Below are positions 24,448 through 33,384 of a DNA stretch of 64,000 nt, piece after piece. The notes below the pieces were generated by a model, which saw nothing but the letters and a program-made list of their open reading frames with translations, searched no databases and was not told the origin of the DNA. Every line of letters begins with the position of its first letter. Positions within the stretch are counted from its first letter, which is position 1. A program made the translations under genes and the position numbers. Source of the DNA: Rhizobium redzepovicii (GTDB lineage Bacteria; Pseudomonadota; Alphaproteobacteria; Rhizobiales; Rhizobiaceae); assembly GCF_019793435.1 (NCBI RefSeq), contig NZ_JAILYH010000014.1, positions 124,001-188,000 on the forward strand. The letters run 5' to 3'.

Positions 24448-25839
24448 ATGACCGCAACCCGCACCGAAACCGATACTTTTGGCCCGATCGACGTCGCCGC
24501 CGACCGATATTGGGGCGCCCAGGCCGAGCGTTCGCTCGGCAATTTCAAGATCGGCTGGGAAAAGCAGCCGCTGTCGATCGTGCGTGCGCTCGGCATCGTC
24601 AAGCAGGCCGCCGCCCGCGCCAACATGTCGCTCGGCCAGCTCGACCCTGCGCTTGGCAAGGCAATCGTCGACGCCGCCCAGGAAGTGATCGACGGCAAGC
24701 TCGACGAGCATTTTCCGCTTGTCGTCTGGCAGACCGGTTCGGGCACGCAGTCCAACATGAATGCCAATGAGGTGATCTCCAATCGTGCCATAGAAATGCT
24801 TGGCGGCGTCATGGGTTCCAAGAAGCCGGTGCATCCGAACGATCACGTCAATATGAGCCAGTCGTCGAACGACACCTACCCGACGGCGATGCACATCGCC
24901 TGCGCCGAACGGATCGCTCATCACCTGCTGCCGTCCCTGAAGCACCTGCATGCCGCCCTCGACATGAAGGTCACCGAATTCAGCCACATCATCAAGATCG
25001 GCCGTACCCACACCCAGGATGCCACACCGCTGACGCTCGGCCAGGAATTCTCGGGTTATGCCGCCCAGGTCGGCTCGGCCATCAAGCGCATCGAAATGAC
25101 CCTGCCCGGCCTTTGCGAACTCGCCCAGGGCGGCACCGCCGTCGGCACCGGCCTCAATGCGCCACTCGGTTTCGCCGAGAAGGTGGCCGAAGAAATCGCA
25201 GCCATAACGGCCCTGCCCTTCGTCACCGCGCCGAACAAGTTCGAGGCGCTCGCCTCGCATGACAGCATGGTCTTTTCCCATGGCGCCATCAATGCGGCGG
25301 CCGCCGCCCTCTTCAAGATCGCCAACGACATCCGCCTGCTCGGCTCCGGCCCGCGCGCCGGCCTCGGCGAACTGGCGCTGCCGGAAAACGAACCCGGCTC
25401 CTCGATCATGCCCGGCAAGGTCAACCCGACCCAGTGCGAGGCGCTGACGCAGGTCTGCATCCACATCTTCGGCAATCATGCCGCGCTGACCTTCGCCGAC
25501 AGCCAGGGCCATTTCGAGCTCAACGTCTACAATCCGATGATGGCCTATAATTTCCTGCAATCGGTGCAGCTGCTGGCCGACGCCGCCGTCTCTTTCACCG
25601 ACAATTGCGTCGTCGGCATCGAGGCGCGCGAGGACAACATCAAGGCCGGCCTCGACCGCTCGCTGATGCTGGTAACCGCGCTCGCCCCGAAGATCGGCTA
25701 CGACGCCGCCGCCAAGATCGCCAAGGCCGCGCATAAGAATGGCACGACGCTGAAGGAAGAAGCCCTCGCCAGCGGACTGGTCTCGGCGGAGGATTACGAT
25801 GCGATTGTCCGCCCGGAAACGATGATCGGCCCGAAGTAG
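24448..25839 (+). CDS. fumC: Fumarate hydratase, class II
   Basis: Iron-independent fumarase of the citric acid cycle (fumarate to L-malate). The 463-residue protein carries GSGTQSNMNANEVISNRA, PVHPNDHVNMSQSSNDTYPT, IGRTHTQDATPLTLGQEFSG and the superfamily signature PGSSIMPGKVNPTQCEA with the catalytic Ser. Length is normal. AAGGGAAGG precedes the ATG. A class I iron-sulphur fumarase follows 1.2 kb downstream, so the strain has both types. Confidence 0.96.
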   Translation: MTATRTETDTFGPIDVAADRYWGAQAERSLGNFKIGWEKQPLSIVRALGIVKQAAARANMSLGQLDPALGKAIVDAAQEVIDGKLDEHFPLVVWQTGSGTQSNMNANEVISNRAIEMLGGVMGSKKPVHPNDHVNMSQSSNDTYPTAMHIACAERIAHHLLPSLKHLHAALDMKVTEFSHIIKIGRTHTQDATPLTLGQEFSGYAAQVGSAIKRIEMTLPGLCELAQGGTAVGTGLNAPLGFAEKVAEEIAAITALPFVTAPNKFEALASHDSMVFSHGAINAAAAALFKIANDIRLLGSGPRAGLGELALPENEPGSSIMPGKVNPTQCEALTQVCIHIFGNHAALTFADSQGHFELNVYNPMMAYNFLQSVQLLADAAVSFTDNCVVGIEAREDNIKAGLDRSLMLVTALAPKIGYDAAAKIAKAAHKNGTTLKEEALASGLVSAEDYDAIVRPETMIGPK

Positions 25840-25866
25840 GACCTTGGGGAGTACCGCCCACCGCCC

Positions 25867-25905
25867 CCTCCCTCATTCCTGTGCTCCTGACAGGAATGAG
25901 GGAGG
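25867..25905. repeat. Perfect palindromic copy of the ATTCCTGTG repeat
   Basis: CCTCCCTCATTCCTGT (25867-25882) and ACAGGAATGAGGGAGG (25890-25905) form a perfect 16-pair stem with loop GCTCCTG. The core is shared with 21836-21866, 21997-22027 and about 35088-35117. It lies between fumC and the convergent VCBS-like gene and can serve as a terminator for both. Confidence 0.8.
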
Positions 25906-25989
25906 TTGGGGTAGCCGTTCTGCTGAATTTTTCACCAACGCGGACAGACCCGCATCCGCCTGCCGCGGCAACCCACAGCCCTGCAAACC

Positions 25990-26817
25990 TCACACCAACA
26001 GCGAAAAATTGTCCATCACCACCGAATTGCCCATGAAATCGAAACGGATTTCTTCAATGTCTTCGATCTCGACCGTAAGATTGGGATCGGTGACCTCGAA
26101 CTCCTGCTGATAGACGATCTGGCCATCATTCATGGCGGTCAGCGTCAGGTGAAAGGGCAATGCAGACAGTTCGGCGATCGAGACGCCCTGAAAGGTAAAC
26201 TCCCCGCCATCGACCATTTTCAAGGTCACCGGCAGCGAGCCCGGGGATAGCACGGTATCGCTGAAGCCGTCCTCGGTGATGGCGTCGACGCCCGGGATGG
26301 TATCGTAGACGATGCCGTTCAGAAGCGTCAGCTCCTGACTGTCGTTCACGGAGAGCGCAAAGCCCCGATAGTCGGGAAGGAAGAAATTATCCGCCCTCGA
26401 CGTGACGCCCATGTCGTCAAAATCCAGGACCTCGTGGTATTTTTCGCCTTCGTTGACGCCGTCGATCGCCAGCGTCAGCACGCCGAGGTCCGTGCCCCCG
26501 GAGCCATCGGACATCTTGTAGCTCAGCGTCTCGATGAGCTGATCGTATTTCCCTAAATTCTTCACCACGTCGAGAGTGTAGTCCAGCTCGTACGTGAAGT
26601 GACCGTCAGGTTTCACCTTGAAGGTTCCGTACTTGCCTTCAATGATCGTTTCATGGTCAGGCCCATGTTTGGCGTCGATACGCACGCCATTGACGAAGCG
26701 CGCATACATCTCCGCTCCTTCGGGATCGCTGGCGAGGCGCAGCAGATCGCCCCTGATCCAGTCATGTTCGAAAAAAACGAGTAGGTCGTCGACAGCAGTT
26801 GGCTTTGCATTTGGCAT
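25990..26817 (-). CDS. VCBS/cadherin-like domain protein
   Basis: A 275-residue acidic protein with no N-terminal signal. Residues 20-130 look like a VCBS or Ig-like repeat: GKYGTFKVKPDGHFTYELDY, followed by LSYKMSDGSGGTDLGVLTLAIDG, which is the pattern of repeats in type I secreted surface and RTX proteins (core: YGTFKVKPDGHFTYEL). The C-terminal half (FSDTVLSPGSLPVTLKMVDG, VEIEDIEEIRFDFMGNSVVM) is beta-rich and ends in a hydrophobic DNFSLLV, which may be a C-terminal secretion signal. It is a single-gene unit between the two fumarases. No export genes are nearby; function unknown. Confidence 0.6.
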   Translation of the reverse strand: MPNAKPTAVDDLLVFFEHDWIRGDLLRLASDPEGAEMYARFVNGVRIDAKHGPDHETIIEGKYGTFKVKPDGHFTYELDYTLDVVKNLGKYDQLIETLSYKMSDGSGGTDLGVLTLAIDGVNEGEKYHEVLDFDDMGVTSRADNFFLPDYRGFALSVNDSQELTLLNGIVYDTIPGVDAITEDGFSDTVLSPGSLPVTLKMVDGGEFTFQGVSIAELSALPFHLTLTAMNDGQIVYQQEFEVTDPNLTVEIEDIEEIRFDFMGNSVVMDNFSLLV

Positions 26818-27065
26818 TGGAAGCCCCGGCAGGTTAACGCTGCGGGAATATGAACCGGACTTGATCTGGAGGCAACCTGAACGGCCGCGACAAATGTCGA
26901 TCTCGCCTTTCTTTTACTCGCCTGCCGCGTGTGACATCCCGACGGCAAAATGCAGCACGACATGGCCGCAACGCCAAACTCCGCCGCATGCAGATTGCTT
27001 TTGCCCGACAGGGGATTTAGATCGGTTCCAATTTTAGCGACGCGCCCACCAGAAAGGTCACTTCG

Positions 27066-28673
27066 ATGGCTGACGATCTCTTCCCGCTCGGCAAGGACAC
27101 CACGCCCTATCGCAAGATCAGTAGCGATCATGTGTCGGTCGATAGCTTCAAGGGCCAAGACATCCTGACCGTCGAGCCGGAAGGCATCCGCCTGCTCGCC
27201 GAAACGGCCTTTGCCGACATCAACCACCTGCTGCGCCCCGGCCATCTGAAGCAGCTCGCCTCGATCCTCGACGACCCCGAGGCGACCGACAATGACCGCT
27301 TCGTCGCCTACGACCTCCTGAAGAATGCCAATATTGCTGCCGGCGGCGTGTTGCCGATGTGCCAGGATACCGGCACGGCGATCATCATGGGCAAGAAGGG
27401 TCGCAGGGTCTGGACCGAAGGCGGCGATGGCGCCGCCCTCGCCCGCGGCGTCATGGATGCCTATGAGAAGAAGAACCTGCGTTATTCGCAGCTCGCGCCG
27501 GTGAAAATGTTCGAGGAGAAGAACACCCGCAATAACCTGCCGGCGCAGATCGACATCTACGAGGAAGGGACCGACGCCTATGAATTCCTCTTCGTCGCCA
27601 AGGGCGGCGGCTCGGCCAACAAGACCTTTCTGTACCAGGGCACGCCCTCGCTTTTGACGCATGACCGGATGATCGACTTCCTTAAGGAGAAGATCCTGAC
27701 ATTAGGGACGGCAGCCTGTCCGCCCTATCATCTAGCGATCGTCATCGGCGGCACCTCGGCCGAGATGAACCTGAAGACCGTCAAGCTCGCCTCGACCCGC
27801 TATCTCGACGAGCTGCCGACCGAAGGTTCGGAAAGCGGCCACGCCTTCCGCGATCTCGAGATGGAGAAGGAAATCCACAGACTGACGCAGCAGATGGGCG
27901 TCGGCGCCCAGTTCGGCGGCAAGTATTTCTGTCATGATGTGCGTGTCATCCGCCTGCCCCGCCATGGCGCTTCGCTGCCGATCGGCCTCGGCGTCTCCTG
28001 TTCCGCTGACCGCCAGGCCAAGGGCAAAATCACCCGCGACGGCATCTTCATCGAGCAGCTCGAAACCGATCCGTCGAAATACATGCCCGAGATCGATGAG
28101 GCGAAGCTGTCGGAATCGACTGTGCGTATCGATCTCAACCGGCCGATGGCCGAGGTGCTTGCCGAACTGTCGCGACATCCGGTCAAGACGCGCCTGTCCT
28201 TGACAGGCACGATCATCGTCGCCCGCGACCTGGCGCATGCCAAGATCCGCGAGCGGCTGGAAAAGGGCGAAGGCATGCCCGATTACCTGAAAAACCATCC
28301 GGTCTACTACGCCGGTCCGGCCAAGACGCCCGCCGGCTACGCCTCCGGCTCCTTCGGCCCGACGACGGCCGGCCGCATGGACAGTTACGTCGACCAGTTC
28401 CAGTCCTTCGGCGGCTCGATGGTGATGCTCGCCAAGGGCAACCGGTCACGGGCGGTGCGCGAGGCCTGCAAGAAACACGGCGGCTTCTACCTCGGCTCGA
28501 TCGGCGGCCCTGCCGCCCGCCTCGCCCAGGACTGCATCCGTAAGGTCGAAGTCTTCGAATATCCCGAACTCGGCATGGAAGCGGTGTGGAAGATCGACGT
28601 CGAAGACTTTCCCGCCTTCATCGTCATCGACGATAAGGGCAATGATTTCTTCCAGGAATTGAACCTGGGCTGA
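27066..28673 (+). CDS. fumA: Fumarate hydratase, class I (iron-sulphur)
   Basis: Oxygen-sensitive [4Fe-4S] fumarase doing the same reaction as fumC. The 535-residue single-chain protein contains three candidate cluster cysteines in PMCQDTGTAI, TAACPPYHLAI and GVSCSADRQAK. The C-terminal beta domain has GTIIVARDLAHAKIRERLEKG and YYAGPAKTPAGYASGSFGPT (core). Length fits the fused alpha-beta form, unlike split FumA-like enzymes. A modest AGAAAGG ribosome-binding sequence precedes the ATG. Having class I and class II enzymes near each other suggests division of labour by iron or oxidative state, which is inference. Confidence 0.93.
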   Translation: MADDLFPLGKDTTPYRKISSDHVSVDSFKGQDILTVEPEGIRLLAETAFADINHLLRPGHLKQLASILDDPEATDNDRFVAYDLLKNANIAAGGVLPMCQDTGTAIIMGKKGRRVWTEGGDGAALARGVMDAYEKKNLRYSQLAPVKMFEEKNTRNNLPAQIDIYEEGTDAYEFLFVAKGGGSANKTFLYQGTPSLLTHDRMIDFLKEKILTLGTAACPPYHLAIVIGGTSAEMNLKTVKLASTRYLDELPTEGSESGHAFRDLEMEKEIHRLTQQMGVGAQFGGKYFCHDVRVIRLPRHGASLPIGLGVSCSADRQAKGKITRDGIFIEQLETDPSKYMPEIDEAKLSESTVRIDLNRPMAEVLAELSRHPVKTRLSLTGTIIVARDLAHAKIRERLEKGEGMPDYLKNHPVYYAGPAKTPAGYASGSFGPTTAGRMDSYVDQFQSFGGSMVMLAKGNRSRAVREACKKHGGFYLGSIGGPAARLAQDCIRKVEVFEYPELGMEAVWKIDVEDFPAFIVIDDKGNDFFQELNLG

Positions 28674-28923
28674 TATCGACAAGTCGAAGACGATCTCCGG
28701 CAGAGAATAACTGTAAGTTTTTCAGACAGCGTTCTCACACAATGAGTATGCACTGTCTCGCCAAAGATACGTTTTTCCGTGCAGAATCATAGGCCTGCAA
28801 GAAGTATTGACCCATGGGGCAATTGTCGTATGTAGTATTTGGTATATATCGCTTTAATCTTTTCCCAAGAAATTTAAGCTACCAAATAGAATATTGCCTT
28901 TGAATATATGAGGAGTTCGCCGG

Positions 28924-29991
28924 ATGAATACGGCTGTCGCGCCCAAGGTGCAGGTTCCCGATGTTGCGGGCCAGATCACCTATGCCATGCGCTCGATGGG
29001 CGTTGCGCCGATACCGCGCAATTACGAACTCTTCTACGAGGCCTATATCGGTTCCAATCCGGCGCTCACCCGCGAGCTTTCCGCGCTCGGCAGCCAGGCG
29101 ACGCAGGCCGAACTTGACGCGCTTGGCGCGCAATATTTCACCAGCAGCCCGGTCCGCGTCGTCGATGACGCCCATACCCGCATATCAGGCGAACTCGACG
29201 GCCTGCTGCGGATCCTGAAACAGGAGCAGAGTTCGCTCGAAAGCTATACCAGGCTGCTCGGCGAGACCCATAAGCGCATCACCTCCAAGAGCAATGCCAG
29301 CGTCGAGCTGATCGAAAACGCCATCGAACTTTTGAGCCAGGCGACCGGCGACACCATGGCGCACGGCGAACGCACCGTCGAGGACGTCGTCCAACGCTCG
29401 CAGGAGATGGACCAGGTCCGCAAGGAACTGGACGAATACAAACGCATCGCCAACACCGATTCGCTGACGCGCCTTTCCAACCGCCGCGCCTTCGACGAGC
29501 GCCTCGCCGCCGTTTTCAACAATCCCGGCATGCGGCCCGTGACGGCCCTGCTGCTCGCCGACATCGACAACTTCAAGAAGATCAACGACACCTACGGCCA
29601 TCCCGTCGGCGACAAGATCCTTGCCACCGTCGCCTCCGTCATCCGCAGCAACGTCCGGCGCGATGTCTTCGTCGCCCGTGCCGGCGGCGAGGAATTCGCC
29701 CTCATCATCGACGGCAATACGCCCGAGGAAATCACGGCAATCGCCGAGCGCATCCGCCGCACGCTGGAAACGACCCCGTTCAAGAATTCCCGCACGCGGG
29801 TCAACTACGGGCCGATCACCGTCTCGATCGGCATCTGCATGGCCTCCAGCGCCGAGGATGCCGGCGAACTCTACAGCAAGACCGACATCGCCCTTTACGG
29901 CGCCAAGAATGCCGGCCGCAACTGCACGATCCTCTATCAGGACGGCATGCAGAAGGATTTCACCAAGAGCTGGCTGATCTACAAGACCTGA
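28924..29991 (+). CDS. Diguanylate cyclase (GGDEF domain)
   Basis: Synthesises cyclic di-GMP from two GTP. The 355-residue soluble protein has an N-terminal helical region of about 165 residues with no membrane segment, then a GGDEF domain starting DSLTRLSNRRAFDERL, with ALLLADIDNFKKINDTYGHP and the active site RAGGEEFALI. The usual inhibitory RxxD site, expected nine to six residues before GGEEF, reads RRDV here, so feedback inhibition may be lacking. GAGGAGTTCGCCGG precedes the ATG. The upstream 250 bases (28674-28923) are AT-rich and probably hold its promoter. The C-terminus ends SWLIYKT. Confidence 0.92.
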   Translation: MNTAVAPKVQVPDVAGQITYAMRSMGVAPIPRNYELFYEAYIGSNPALTRELSALGSQATQAELDALGAQYFTSSPVRVVDDAHTRISGELDGLLRILKQEQSSLESYTRLLGETHKRITSKSNASVELIENAIELLSQATGDTMAHGERTVEDVVQRSQEMDQVRKELDEYKRIANTDSLTRLSNRRAFDERLAAVFNNPGMRPVTALLLADIDNFKKINDTYGHPVGDKILATVASVIRSNVRRDVFVARAGGEEFALIIDGNTPEEITAIAERIRRTLETTPFKNSRTRVNYGPITVSIGICMASSAEDAGELYSKTDIALYGAKNAGRNCTILYQDGMQKDFTKSWLIYKT

Positions 29992-30015
29992 CGGCCGTTC
30001 CACTCCGCGGCGGTT

Positions 30016-30627
30016 TTACCACATCGTCTTCGCCGCGCGGCCGGGCCATTCCCGGTCGTAGGTTTCCTGGTCGAAATCGCCGACCGCGGCCTTCAGCATC
30101 TGGCCGGGCGTGGGCAGCCTTGCAGGATCGGCGAAATGTTCGGCATTCCACAGTTCGGCCCGCATCACGGCGCGCGCGCACTGGAAATAGACCTCGTCGA
30201 TCGAGATGACGATGACGGTGCGCGGATGTTTGCCGTCCATCTCGAAGCTTGCAAGCAACGCCTCGTCATCCGAGACGACGCCGCGGCCGTTGATGCGCAT
30301 CGTCGTGTTCGAGCCAGGGATCAGGAACATCAGCGCGAGCCTGGGATCACGCACGATATTGGAAAGCGAATCGACGCGGTTGTTGCCGCGCCAGTCCGGC
30401 AGATGCAGCGTCTCGTCATCTGCAACGCGCACCACGCCGCCGAGATCGCCGCGCGGCGAACAGTCGAGCCCTTCCGGCCCGACGGTCGCAAGTGCTGCGA
30501 AGGGCGAGGTCTCGATCATCTCCCGATAGAGCGGTGTCAGCCGCTTGGTCACCTTGTCGACTGAGGCCTGCGACAGGCCTGCGCCATAGATCCTATTGAG
30601 CTCTTCGATGCTGCTGATGATTTTCAT
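30016..30627 (-). CDS. Pyridoxamine 5'-phosphate oxidase-like flavin/cofactor-binding protein
   Basis: A 203-residue protein with the split-barrel fold of the pyridoxamine-phosphate-oxidase-like superfamily: FAALATVGPEGLDCSPRGDL, LHLPDWRGNNRVDSLSNIVRDPRLALMFLIPG (core: GNNRVDSLSNIVRDPR), TMRINGRGVVS and VISIDEVYFQCARAVMRAELW. The last segment is typical of the MSMEG_1061-like subgroup. FMN or F420 binding and an oxidoreductase role are family inferences; the true substrate is unknown. The ATG at 30627 (MKIISSIEEL) is chosen; the frame is open further upstream as shadow. A short gap separates it from the hydrolase gene behind it. Confidence 0.82.
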   Translation of the reverse strand: MKIISSIEELNRIYGAGLSQASVDKVTKRLTPLYREMIETSPFAALATVGPEGLDCSPRGDLGGVVRVADDETLHLPDWRGNNRVDSLSNIVRDPRLALMFLIPGSNTTMRINGRGVVSDDEALLASFEMDGKHPRTVIVISIDEVYFQCARAVMRAELWNAEHFADPARLPTPGQMLKAAVGDFDQETYDREWPGRAAKTMW

Positions 30628-30664
30628 GAGGCGTCCCGCCGCGGCTTGATCGTTGCGACGGACG

Positions 30665-31645
30665 CTACAATGCCGCGCGCCGCGCCGGAAGCTCAAAAAA
30701 CGGAATGATCTCCGCATCTTTTTTGATGCTTTCGTCGGAAACACCCTCTTCGCCCCCATCGCAGTCGAGAAATGCCGCGATCGCGCCGAGGACGGGCGCC
30801 GCGCCGACGATGCGCCGATGGCCGAAGCCGTTCGCCCAAAGCAGCCGGACGTCCTTCCCGGCAGCCTGATAGCGCCTGGCATGGGTCGGCGGCACCTCCT
30901 TGTCGTCCTCGGCATGGATGACGAGCACCGGCCGGCCGATTGCGCCCAGCGTATCGCGCGCCTCGAACTCCTCAAGTCTCCGGCCGGTGACGCGATGGAC
31001 TTCATCCTCCAGCACCGCTTGCGCGGCCGGGTGAAGGCCGATCATCCGGCCGAAATCGACAAACAGCCCGGCCATCTCGCTTGGCGCGCCGATCAGCACC
31101 AGCCGCTCGCAGGCAACAGGCGCCACCCCGGGCAGCAAGCCCGCCGCTGACACCATCAGCGCCGCACCGCCGAAGGAATGGCCGATAACCGCATCGAAGG
31201 CGCCGAACCGCTGCTCGGCCGCGGCGATCGCTCCGACCGCAAGGCCCATATGCAGGAAACGCCCGCCGGCGCGCCCGTGACCGGGAAAATCGAGCGCCAC
31301 CACCTCCGCGCCGGTTGCCACAAGCATCGAAACCACCTCAGCCATATATTCGGCGCTCGAGCCCCAGCCATGTGTCACCAGCAAACGCTGGCGTTTTCCC
31401 AGCGCCCCGCCATTCAGCCGATAGGCATGCGCTTTCGCCCCGGCTGCGATCTTGAGAGTGAAGCGTTCGGCGCCTGCCAGCCGGGCCGCGCCCGCGGCAT
31501 GCGCCGCCTTCGCCCTTGCTCCCTTCGGCCGCGGCGAAGGGGTGCGGCAGAACAGCCGGAACGCCGCCCTGCCCGCCAGATCGGGCGAAATCGCCTGCAG
31601 AGCCGAAAAACCCAGGCGGGTGACCTCAAGCGCAAAATTTGCCAT
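30665..31645 (-). CDS. Alpha/beta hydrolase
   Basis: A 326-residue alpha/beta-fold hydrolase. The oxyanion region LLVTHGWGSSAEY precedes VVALDFPGHGRAGG, the nucleophile elbow is VIGHSFGGAAL (Ser), and the acid and His of the triad are likely in VIHAEDDKEVP and NGFGHRRIVG. No signal peptide. The start ATG at 31645 is 47 bases from the divergent MarR gene, with a palindrome between, so the hydrolase is a likely MarR target. The substrate is unknown; similar pairs often deal with esters or aromatic compounds. Confidence 0.85.
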   Translation of the reverse strand: MANFALEVTRLGFSALQAISPDLAGRAAFRLFCRTPSPRPKGARAKAAHAAGAARLAGAERFTLKIAAGAKAHAYRLNGGALGKRQRLLVTHGWGSSAEYMAEVVSMLVATGAEVVALDFPGHGRAGGRFLHMGLAVGAIAAAEQRFGAFDAVIGHSFGGAALMVSAAGLLPGVAPVACERLVLIGAPSEMAGLFVDFGRMIGLHPAAQAVLEDEVHRVTGRRLEEFEARDTLGAIGRPVLVIHAEDDKEVPPTHARRYQAAGKDVRLLWANGFGHRRIVGAAPVLGAIAAFLDCDGGEEGVSDESIKKDAEIIPFFELPARRAAL

Positions 31646-31663
31646 AGTGAGAATCCAAAAGAC

Positions 31664-31679
31664 TGTTCAACACTGAACA
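31664..31679. promoter_or_regulatory. Probable MarR operator
   Basis: The perfect inverted repeat TGTTCA-ACAC-TGAACA occupies the centre of the 47-base divergent gap between the alpha/beta hydrolase and marR genes. A palindrome of this size in this position is the usual arrangement for MarR autoregulation. A further TGAACA half-site overlaps the marR start codon. Confidence 0.7.
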
Positions 31680-31692
31680 ATAAAGTACAACG

Positions 31693-32160
31693 ATGAACAA
31701 AAATCAATCCCTTCCCTGGGATCATCCGCGTTTTCGCAGCTGGATCGCGGTGGCGCGCGCCTGCCAGCTGATGCAGCAGTCGCTGACGCGCTCGCTGGCC
31801 GATCTCGATATCAAGCCGCCGCACCTCGATATTCTCGTCAATCTCTACCGTTTCGAAGGCATCTCGCAGCAGGAGCTGGCGCGCAAGCTGTTGGTTGGCC
31901 GCTCCAATATGAGCATGCTCTTGCCGCAGATGGAAAAACGGGAGCTGATCGAGCGGCGCGGCGACGCGCGCGACAAACGCGTGCTGCGCCTTTATCTCAC
32001 TGCGGAGGGCCGCCGGCTGACCGAGGCGGCGATGGCGATCCAGACCGATCTTATCGAACGCACGCTCTCCGACGAGCCGATCGAACAATGCATGGCGACG
32101 GCCACCTCGATGGAGCGCATCATAGCCACGCTGCTCAAGGATCTCAGCGACGACGACTGA
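31693..32160 (+). CDS. MarR family transcriptional regulator
   Basis: A 155-residue winged-helix regulator. The core has the MarR pattern: helices RACQLMQQSLTRSLADL, then LDILVNLYRFEGISQQELARKLLVGRSNMSMLLPQMEKRELIERRG (core: ISQQELARKLLVGRSNMSML), and the wing DARDKRVLRLYLTAEGRRL with the conserved Asp-x-Arg. It probably represses itself and the divergent hydrolase through the palindrome between them. The inducer is unknown. Confidence 0.92.
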   Translation: MNKNQSLPWDHPRFRSWIAVARACQLMQQSLTRSLADLDIKPPHLDILVNLYRFEGISQQELARKLLVGRSNMSMLLPQMEKRELIERRGDARDKRVLRLYLTAEGRRLTEAAMAIQTDLIERTLSDEPIEQCMATATSMERIIATLLKDLSDDD

Positions 32161-32163
32161 TGA

Positions 32164-33354
32164 TCAATGCAGCGTCGGCGCCGGCGATGCACCGCTCAGC
32201 GAGCGGTATTCCCAGGCGGCGACGACGATCAGCACCAGCGTCGCCAGAATGCCCAGCAGATAGATTTCGAGGAAGGGTGCCGCGAAGGCAAGCAGGATCA
32301 GCAGCACCAGACCGGCAAGATGCGACAGCGGCAGCTGCCCGCTCGTCGCGCCCTTGAACCAGAGATTACCGATGAGGAACAGGCCGGAGCCGCCGAGCAC
32401 CGCCGCAGCGATGCCGAGATCGCCCGTCTCATGCGGATGCGAGAACATGAACTCGACGGCCACCGCATGGACGATGATGCCGGCCAGGATCGGGATATGC
32501 CCATAGGTGAAGGCAAGCCGCGCCAACGCCCCCGGCGTCGCCTCATGCTCGATGCGATGGGCGGCGCGCCCATGGCCGAAGCGAAAATAAAGCCACCACA
32601 TGGCGACGGTGCCGATGAAACCGGTGACGAAGACGATGCCGGTCAGCCCCGAAACCGGCAGCTCCGAAAAGGTGCGGCCGGAAACCAGGATCGCCTCGCC
32701 GAGGCAGATGATGACGAACAGCGCGCAGCGCTCGGCCATGTGGGCGCCGGAAACGTCCCAGTCGCTCGGCTTCGAGCGGCCGAGCCCGGGCACGGCAAAG
32801 CCCGCGGCCGGCCCGATATATTCGATCGCCAGCGCGATCACCCAGGCGATCAGCCGGGCTTCATGCTCCAGCAACCCGCCGGCGATCCAGAAGACGGCGG
32901 CCACCACGAGCCAGGTGGTGATGCGGACGAAATTCAGCGTATTGGCGCGGTCGACGCGCGTCATTGCATAGGTGGTAAACAACGAGCGTCCGACCTGCAT
33001 CGCCACATAGGCGCCGGCAAACAGCAGCCCTTTGTCGCCGAAGGCCTCGGGAATGGAGGCCGACAGCAGCAGCCCGAGCATCATCAGCGCCACCAGCATG
33101 CCGCGCACCGGCATCTTGTCGGGATCGAGCCAGTTGGTCACCCAGGCGGTGAAAATCCAAACCCACCAGACGGCAAAGGTCATCAGCGCCGCTTCGGCAG
33201 CACCGAGCGGCGTATAATGGGCGGCAAGCGCATGCGAAAGCTGCGAGATCGAAAAGACGAAGACCAGGTCGAAGAACAGTTCGAGGAAGGTCACCTTGCT
33301 GCCGGCCGCACTCCCCTTGGCGCGCAGCCAGTTCTTTCCGTTCGTTTTCGCCAT
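32164..33354 (-). CDS. LtrA family membrane protein (low temperature requirement A)
   Basis: A 396-residue integral membrane protein with about 11 hydrophobic helices. It opens with the family signature VTFLELFFDLVFVFSISQLSH, and later has WWVWIFTAWVTNWLDPD, HMAERCALFVIICLGEAILV and the histidine-containing ATPGALARLAFTYGHIPILAG. These are hallmarks of LtrA proteins, first named in Listeria. The biochemical role is unknown. It ends three bases from the convergent marR stop, with no room for a terminator between. Confidence 0.88.
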   Translation of the reverse strand: MAKTNGKNWLRAKGSAAGSKVTFLELFFDLVFVFSISQLSHALAAHYTPLGAAEAALMTFAVWWVWIFTAWVTNWLDPDKMPVRGMLVALMMLGLLLSASIPEAFGDKGLLFAGAYVAMQVGRSLFTTYAMTRVDRANTLNFVRITTWLVVAAVFWIAGGLLEHEARLIAWVIALAIEYIGPAAGFAVPGLGRSKPSDWDVSGAHMAERCALFVIICLGEAILVSGRTFSELPVSGLTGIVFVTGFIGTVAMWWLYFRFGHGRAAHRIEHEATPGALARLAFTYGHIPILAGIIVHAVAVEFMFSHPHETGDLGIAAAVLGGSGLFLIGNLWFKGATSGQLPLSHLAGLVLLILLAFAAPFLEIYLLGILATLVLIVVAAWEYRSLSGASPAPTLH

Positions 33355-33384
33355 ATGGCCCCCCGATGGCTGGTTATGTGAAGT

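Noticed and set aside
24388..25734. A 448-codon open frame opposite fumC
   Set aside because: Antisense shadow with low-complexity Gly/Asp/Arg content; fumC is unmistakable.
32167..33381. A 404-codon open frame opposite the LtrA gene
   Set aside because: It is extremely rich in Arg, Gln, Asp and His, the usual antisense image of a membrane protein gene.
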